Assembly (NCBI GenBank): GCA_944472135.2
Contig: OX235265.1
Location: 58,167,112 to 58,231,111 of the forward strand
Direction of reading: 5' to 3'
DNA: 64,000 nucleotides
DNA from: Trichobilharzia regenti
Taxonomy: Eukaryota > Platyhelminthes > Trematoda > Strigeidida > Schistosomatidae
Shown one piece after another: positions 59,301 through 64,000 of the stretch. The notes beneath the pieces are model-generated. The model did not search any database. It was given only the letters and a program-made list of their open reading frames with translations, and was not told the origin of the DNA. The translations under genes and the position numbers were made by a program. Numbering within the stretch: the first letter of the stretch is position 1; every line of letters starts with the position of its first letter.

Positions 59301-59435
59301 GATGGGTGCTAACTCAGATGGTGGCCACTTACTAGCAGTGCTGGAAAAGTGCCCTACACCAGTATCAGCACAGAGAGATGTGCCATCGTTTGTTACCCCG
59401 GCGGGTGTGAGGTGTTCATAATACCGTGCCTCCAA
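56358..59435 (-). CDS. LINE ORF2: endonuclease and reverse transcriptase
   Basis: A 1025-codon frame. The endonuclease is at residues about 75-295: INARSLLNK, MITETWCTP (Glu), GRGGGCAMYI, CIYHPPCS, IICGDFNMPDVVW, LDLVFTNG and GSDHRVVFG (Asp-His). RT at about 500-760: YNAGPDGIPSILLK, YRPINITSVVSRVMEKVI, GFLKNRSCSTCLLDYFDD, FFDFKKAFDKVPHKRL, SGVIQGSVLGPLLFVIYIND and the catalytic YLFADDLKIVY. A thumb (LGVTYSQNLTFSQY) and a C-terminal region follow. The first codon at 59435 is TTG; the frame appears open upstream into the end of ORF1, so ORF2 may be made by reinitiation or frameshift. It would nick DNA and copy the element RNA in the nucleus. Confidence 0.95.
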   Translation of the reverse strand: MEARYYEHLTPAGVTNDGTSLCADTGVGHFSSTASKWPPSELAPIKQSVLDAINLGENIFKDICDFTVTPNSLSFCLINARSLLNKMFDFTTLSLICNPSLIMITETWCTPQICDKDISIDNYYVFRGDRNYGRGGGCAMYIRSDIKATQCFYPELITDNDSVWAILRLSHSSSYLIGCIYHPPCSTVEGNMKLASTFAYATSLPHTAKIICGDFNMPDVVWQPLSSPKRYNEFINIIETKEWQQHVQYPTRLSKILDLVFTNGIIPTTLRVGKEFPGSDHRVVFGTFNICTSMSSTINANKVLLRGYRHAQWDELKPYIRTLDWEPYFTCSSAIETNKLLYENLGFAHDFIAPVRLVKTRPKQPDFIPVKIRNRLRKHARQFYRYNDFSSLITLKQTYDSYKSNQLSESIKLERILHSRPDNTEALVKLIKSRINNNRISIPNLLLDGEKLHEDPQEICELFSSHFSSYYTIEETVDSLEVPTIPNHFLGNITFTQQKISSAIASLRTSYNAGPDGIPSILLKRGGEDIPIILLKFFILSLNNGSYPECWKLSFITPRHKQGPTSNIENYRPINITSVVSRVMEKVIGQDIALYLHLHKVFTPAQHGFLKNRSCSTCLLDYFDDVTAKRDHGLYVTTLFFDFKKAFDKVPHKRLILKLKSYGFQDPLLSWLISFLEDRSQVVKFANNYSSPRPIRSGVIQGSVLGPLLFVIYINDICSVIKHGTPYLFADDLKIVYSFPHSTLNEGFTHIQDDLDRLHNWSNDWQLPFNSDKCGVLYFNNSHPNFRLHLGNSFLQTLSSIKDLGVTYSQNLTFSQYAKALVSKCRRLTGLLHRKMYTNEAKVLLYKVMVRPVLEYCTIVFGFMHGYDRVRIENIQRSFTRRLLYKHEGLTYADRCKMYGLQPLWLRRLKLNLTFLFRLLHGYTKSSNPIAFNNLPIYTLRNHENTLSISRFRTKLRSRFFKIQYSALWNELPLTVRSCRSPTEFQRLLNEFLSTKELRSTYPYFIHMGRSTSFSTTDPSAIPPI

Positions 59436-59529
59436 TGCATCGCCCTCCCATCCGGTGATAAGTGGCTTGACAGTATGTGTGCTATTTGCGTCAATATTGA
59501 GGCTGAAATTTCGTGTTGGCTGAGAAAAT

Positions 59530-61029
59530 TTAGATTGGATGGGGGGAGGTAGGTATTCCTTGTGGATAGTATGCTGGGGTAGAGTTACGTGTATCGCAGT
59601 TATGACTAATATTTTGTGTGTTTAAGTTATTTTCGTAAATATTAGTCCATTGACGGTCTTGGGTGGTCTGTATGCGATGGTTTTCGGGGATGTGGTGAGT
59701 CAAAAGGCCACCTTTAGGAAACATGCCTAGCGCACTTGTTCCTTGTTGTAGAGGTCCCTGGATCAAACTTTTGTCTATAGTAGCCATAGATTGGAAAGTT
59801 GTGTCGGGGTAGGTGTATGCCTGCCCGTCGGGCTTCGACTTATTTTTAGGGTGCCCAGACATATAGCGTCTGTTGTGTCTATCGGACGAAGACTTGTTTG
59901 ATGTTGGATGAATCGGCGGGTTACCTCTCTTTTCATTGACGTTAGATTTATGGCGGTATGAGGGCTTATTCTGCTTCCCTGGTTTAGTGGTATGATTGGG
60001 GTCGCTTAAGTTAATGTTATCTGGTTCGCTGCTGAGAAACCTATCAGTGATGTGTTTGAGTACAGGTATTCTGGATGGCAGGGTTATTTTACTTCGTTTT
60101 GTATGCTCACTAATCTGAGTGCTGCTCGGGGAGGATATGCTTAATGCTACATGCTCGAGCTTAGTCTTTTGCTTAACGTTGGTAGTGGTATTAGCGGCTG
60201 ATGGTGATGTGGCTAGCGAGCATAACTCTGAAGATGCATCTAAGTCTATGACCGTAGTTGCTTCATCGTTGAGTTTACTAGGTAAATTTTTATTATTTAA
60301 GAGTATTTCATGTATGTCTGTACCATTAGGTTTACTCAAGTTTAAGGCGACAGAGTCTTCTATAGGACATTCTGCTGTTACGTAAGTTTTTGCGACACTT
60401 GGTACACTTGCGCGGCTACGTCTTTGACATGGCGTTAGGTCATGGGCAAGTTTAATATTACCATAAGGTGTGGATGAACTAATTAACTTATTTGACGACT
60501 GAAATTTCCTAGCATCATTAGGACTACTGAATTTAAACAGCACAGGGCAAGTATACTTTCCTGATTTTTTCCTGAGTCTGATTAGGTGGCAATTCGCTGA
60601 TGGCATGCCACACGCTTGGAGACATGTCACTTTGATTTTGTCCAGAGGCGTCCGATCAGGCAGATTGTAAGCGAGAACGTTGTACGAGGACATGATTCGT
60701 TTAGTAACTTCACTGGCTATAAAGTCTAACATACGCTCAGATTTCAGCAGACTTTCCGGATTAGCATCATGAGTTGGGTTACAAAGAAGCAGTAGTGGCT
60801 TAATGGTGTTTATATTCTCATTTAATTCCTTCACAGAGTTTCCTAGAGATATAAGGTCCAACTTATTTTGTTCAGCAGTTGCATATACCTCTGACAACAA
60901 GTCGGGAACAATGACTTCGGGGACATTGTTGAGGCTACGCGGAACGCACAGTGATGTACGTATCTTCTTAGCTGAGTGACCCAAACTATTCTTACGTATG
61001 GAAAGTACTCGTTTATTACGTTGTGCCAT
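59530..61029 (-). CDS. LINE ORF1: RNA-binding protein with RRM-like segment
   Basis: A 499-codon frame from an ATG at 61029. The N-terminus is basic (MAQRNKRVLSIRKNSLGHSAKK). A helical segment follows (LDLISLGNSVKELNENINTI). Residues about 105-185 (MSSYNVLAYNLPDRTPLDKI, CLQACGM, LIRLRKKSGKYTCPVLFKF, DARKFQSSN) look like the RRM-like fold of many LINE ORF1 proteins. The C-terminal half is Ser/Thr/Asn-rich with basic clusters and no CCHC zinc knuckles. By analogy it coats the element RNA. It lies just upstream of ORF2 in the same transcript. Confidence 0.88.
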   Translation of the reverse strand: MAQRNKRVLSIRKNSLGHSAKKIRTSLCVPRSLNNVPEVIVPDLLSEVYATAEQNKLDLISLGNSVKELNENINTIKPLLLLCNPTHDANPESLLKSERMLDFIASEVTKRIMSSYNVLAYNLPDRTPLDKIKVTCLQACGMPSANCHLIRLRKKSGKYTCPVLFKFSSPNDARKFQSSNKLISSSTPYGNIKLAHDLTPCQRRSRASVPSVAKTYVTAECPIEDSVALNLSKPNGTDIHEILLNNKNLPSKLNDEATTVIDLDASSELCSLATSPSAANTTTNVKQKTKLEHVALSISSPSSTQISEHTKRSKITLPSRIPVLKHITDRFLSSEPDNINLSDPNHTTKPGKQNKPSYRHKSNVNEKRGNPPIHPTSNKSSSDRHNRRYMSGHPKNKSKPDGQAYTYPDTTFQSMATIDKSLIQGPLQQGTSALGMFPKGGLLTHHIPENHRIQTTQDRQWTNIYENNLNTQNISHNCDTRNSTPAYYPQGIPTSPHPI

Positions 61030-61455
61030 TGCTGAAAACTAATCAATATGGTTTAAAGTTAAAGCCGAGCTAAATCGAAAACGGGTATATGGAAAAATAG
61101 TATATCGAGTGGATATACAGATTAAGTACTACTATGGATACCGTATGGAATTTTATTGCTTATAAATAAACAATAAATTTACAAAGTACTAAAAAGTAAG
61201 ATACAGAGTATATAGAAACCAATTATCCTGTAAATTGATCCTGGTATGTAAACCAAAAAATGATGAACTTCTCTACAGTTTTCTTTTCTGTGACGTTGTT
61301 CTAAAGTTACAATAAGGAGGATGAGCCCTGCGAAAGAGTGGATCCAAACTTGATAACTGGCGGTGATATATCTGCAGAATTGGAAGCTAGAGTAGCAGCC
61401 AATATAAGTTATAGTTGAGCAGTGGTATAATATCCACTACAATATTCCAGAAATC

Positions 61456-62593
61456 GGTGACTCTAAAGAATAGCGGCCCAAACCGAAACGACCTTCGAAC
61501 AAAAAAGTGACCTTGAGGAAGGAATCAGCTGACTGTATCATTTTCGGATGTAATCATGGATGTTTTCGATTACTTTTTGGATAACGGACTGATAGCCTTG
61601 TCGAAAATTTGCCAATGCGGAGGAGTTATGCATATACAAAAATAGACAGAAGCCATTGATGGCTTTGTATACAGATGTATTGAGTGCCGAAGGAAGAAAT
61701 CGGTTCGAGAAGGTTTGTCGTTGTTTTTTAGTTTACAGATCCCTTAGGAACTTTTCTCTCAAGGTCTAAACTACCTTTGACGAAAATTTTAATGATCTGT
61801 AACTTCTGGGTCCTGAAAAGAGCAGTCACAGCTACAGCTTATGAAACAGAAAATTCAGGGGTGTCAGCAGTGCACTGGTACAACTACTGCCGAGATGTTT
61901 CCTCCTGGAAAATGAACACCCTGACTCAAGTTCTCGGAGGAGTCGGCAGCATAATCCATATCGATGAGACTGTACTTATAAAAAGGAAATACAACCGCGG
62001 GAGATTACAAGCAAACCAGTAGTGGATACTGGGTATCTACGACACGACACTGCGCAAAGGGTATATAGAAGCGATTCCCAATCGCAGTGCAGCAGTATAA
62101 GTGCCTATTATTAAGCGTTTGGTGTTGCCGGGGACGACTATTCATACAGATGAATGGAGCGGATACCGTCAATTATCGAATCATGGGTACATTCATCATG
62201 TTGTTAATCATACGGACGGTCTCCGGAATCATTTAGATGGAACCCACACCAGTTCCATTGAAAGTTTTAGGAGTCGTCTAAAAAGACGTATAAGAGCGGT
62301 TAATGGATCGAGAAATCCCATGATTTACAGTTACCTGGATGAATTTATGTACCGAAACTGGTTTCATACGACTATGAAGACTCCCATGAGAAACTGGGAG
62401 GTTTTTTGAGACATATACGCGAGCGCCATCCTTTGTAACTGTTTATTATGATTGCATTACTTATATATAAACCGTTTTTTACAATTATGCGCCTTCCATT
62501 TTGAGCCTTCTCATTGGCCGAAGTTGTCCCTGTCAAGGTCATTTTTGCGTTAACAGGTCGTTTCGGTTTGGGCCGCTATTCTTTAGAGTCACC
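61456..62593 (+). mobile_element. Merlin-type DNA transposon with 39-bp perfect terminal inverted repeats
   Basis: Ends 61456-61494 and 62555-62593 are perfect inverted repeats of 39 bp (starting GGTGACTCTAAAGAATAG). They are flanked by an 8-bp target duplication with one mismatch (CAGAAATC 61448-61455; CAGATATC 62594-62601), the length expected for Merlin. The 1138-bp interior holds one transposase gene. Merlin elements (IS1016-like) are known from schistosomes. Confidence 0.95.
61556..62409 (+). pseudogene. Merlin transposase, inactivated
   Basis: A transposase of the IS1016/Merlin DDE family is readable across the element. The N-terminus MDVFDYFLDNGL with a CxCGG and a later CxxC (probable zinc finger) starts at 61556. 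A frameshift falls before 61777. Then come YETENSGVSAVHWYNYCRDV, IIHIDETVLIKRKYNRGR (first Asp), TIHTDEWSGYRQL (second Asp) and SIESFRSRLKRRIR (catalytic Glu). In-frame stops lie at about 61646, 62020-62022 and 62098-62100. The protein ends FHTTMKTPMRNWEVF at 62409. The catalytic residues are kept but no complete protein can be made, so this copy could move only with help. Confidence 0.92.
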
Positions 62594-62689
62594 CAGATAT
62601 CGATAAAAATATACCCACGTTACGGGGAGAGATTGTAACGTCCGATCAGAATCGCGCGCTTGGAAGTCACACAATTATTTAACACGAAT

Positions 62690-63000
62690 ATATGTACAAT
62701 CAACACATCAAATGTTGTGGATTCTGGCATGACAAACTACCCTTGAAGAACTGTAGGACTTACAGCAGTACGCCTAAATTCCTTCTCAGGTTGATGATAC
62801 AAGTGGAAGTCGTCCGGACACAAACAGAATTACCAACAGCTAGATGACAAATGATATAAATTCAGTATATACAACATGAACATATGTACAAAATCACACA
62901 CCAAGCACATTGGACTGCTCATTGATGCGCTACCCTTTGAAGAATTGTAGGACTTACAGCAGTACGCCTACAACCCGTCTCAGGTTGACGCTCTAGGTTG
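62690..63000 (+). repeat. 'aggacttacagcagtacgcc' repeat, two copies in tandem
   Basis: Copies at about 62690-62835 and 62885-63000 share 'tgtacaa', 'ttgaagaa(c/t)tgtaggactt', 'acagcagtacgcct' and 'tctcaggttga'. A third copy is at 54095-54290. The unit is about 150 bp with a roughly 190-bp period here. No coding capacity; it may be a satellite-like unit or part of an LTR. Confidence 0.7.
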
Positions 63001-64000
63001 GAAGATCGTCGCAGAGTTCATTTGCTGACTTCCTTCTATCAGCTATATCCTCAAGTCTGAACGGCAACACGCTCATGTCATTGTATCGTAGAATATAGAT
63101 GACGAACAAACATACGACGTATCTGGTCAACCAAGCGTAGACACAGAGTAATTTACACCAAAGATGATAGCATTCAAATAGTAACTTGAAACAAGAAATG
63201 CCTTTATTCGTGGAAGTTAATTTAACAATTACTCTCCCGTTTACACTTGGCTTATCCTCATTAAACTGACTAATATCTTTCGCCTTTTCAAATGCACCAA
63301 TACTATCAAAATAATTGCAGAAGATACTTGAGTTGATGGGCGTCTTTTCCATTGTGGATGACAACACCAACGACGACTGAGTTACACAAGTTGATGAACT
63401 TAGCGGTGGATCAGAAGCTGTTGTTGTTCGGCTTTCAGAAATTTGTCTACCTGCAAGACCACCACCACTGCTGTCTCTTACTATCAGCTCAGGTTTAGCA
63501 CTAGCATCTGATGATAGGTGGGCTACATGCTGATCACTCACACTGACGGTCTCACAAGTATGTATGCCTTCTGCAACTGCATCTGCATTTATTTCTACTT
63601 CACGTTGTAGTTGTACAGAATCTTTAATTAACTTAGCAGTAGTAGGCATATCCCTCATCTCATCATGAACAGCCAAAGACAAATGTGAAGTATCATGATC
63701 ATTATCACAAATATTCAATTTACCATCATCTATCTGGTCGACTTCATCATTTTCAAACTCTTTATTAACAGCAGTAGACAATTTTGGTTCCTCCCCACAA
63801 ATCCTCAAAGGTTATATATCTTCACTCTGACTAGTAATACCTTGTAAACTTGTGGAGTAAGAACTGCACTCTGAAGCAGTAACTCTATTCTGTGACACTC
63901 TATTCAACAATGGCTTACCAGTTGCAACTACAGACTTCTTCACAGCACCGTTATCGTCACACAATTCGGAGTCAGACCTGGAGTTTACATTTAGTTTATC
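62993..64000 (-). CDS. Acidic, Ser-rich open frame at the right edge, unidentified
   Basis: The frame enters from the right edge (KLNVNSRSDSELCDDN, VVATGKPLLNRVSQNRVT), meets a TAA at about 63813, and runs on as 271 codons to 62993. Composition is acidic and Ser/Thr-rich (NDEVDQIDDGKLNICDNDHD, LSSSTCVTQSSLVLSS) for about 180 residues. A hydrophobic, Cys-rich segment follows that could be membrane-spanning (LLCVYAWLTRYVVCLFVIYI). The last residues lie in or beside the repeat at 62885-63000, so the true exon probably ends earlier. It may be an exon of a host gene with an assembly or real stop, or a pseudogene. Confidence 0.4.

Larger units (their letters stand above)
56340..61080 (-). mobile_element. 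Near-intact two-ORF LINE of CR1/Jockey type
   Basis: Two long open frames in the order ORF1 (61029-59530) and ORF2 (59435-56358), both free of stops, indicate a recently active copy. ORF2 has endonuclease and RT domains. The exact 5' and 3' ends and target duplication were not found; boundaries given are those of the coding block plus short flanks. It is the youngest-looking coding retroelement in the window and lies next to a Merlin transposon. Confidence 0.88.

Noticed and set aside
1..64000. CRISPR arrays, operons or bacterial regulatory sites
   Set aside because: No regular spacer-repeat array; spliced exons and eukaryotic retroelements show an animal genome.

Overview
The window looks like a chromosome segment of a blood fluke (Schistosoma, possibly haematobium/bovis group). 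The base composition is AT-rich. Host exons are small and lie in very long introns. The retroelement set is typical of schistosomes: RTE and CR1-like LINEs, Penelope-like elements with GIY-YIG nucleases, a Merlin transposon and Sm-alpha-type hammerhead SINE remnants. Species was not tested; this is inferred from family content.

Host genes. One large gene on the minus strand starts at 50521 and runs leftward out of the window. Its first eight recognised exons encode an N-myristoylatable formin-like (FMNL-type) GBD/FH3 region and coiled coil. Four further phase-compatible exons (29275 down to 1135) encode a helical, Asn/Ser-rich region that is not an FH1 or FH2 domain. A single plus-strand exon at 51945-52038 matches the HAT/TPR region of splicing factor PRPF6. 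An acidic, Ser-rich open frame at the right edge (62993-64000, minus) is unidentified.

Mobile DNA fills the introns. From left to right: a 5'-truncated CR1-like LINE (1643-3600); RTE fragments; a short Penelope-type foldback element (8910-9297); tRNA-headed SINEs of two types; an RTE inserted into another RTE of the same family (20613-26077); a SINE split by a 592-bp GC-rich retroposon (30405-31243); a Penelope element carrying both a second, opposite Penelope element and an RTE fragment (35800-40016); a perfect 27-bp hairpin next to an Sm-alpha-like hammerhead SINE (43200-43460); a near-intact two-ORF LINE (56340-61080); and a complete but decayed Merlin transposon with 39-bp terminal repeats (61456-62593).

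The elements depend on one another. One SINE family ends with about 50 bp matching the 3' end of the CR1-like LINE; the other ends with about 30 bp matching the last codons of an RTE element. This is the expected signature of SINEs mobilised by specific partner LINEs. The Penelope terminal repeats carry a hammerhead-like core followed by a palindrome that changes in sequence while staying palindromic.
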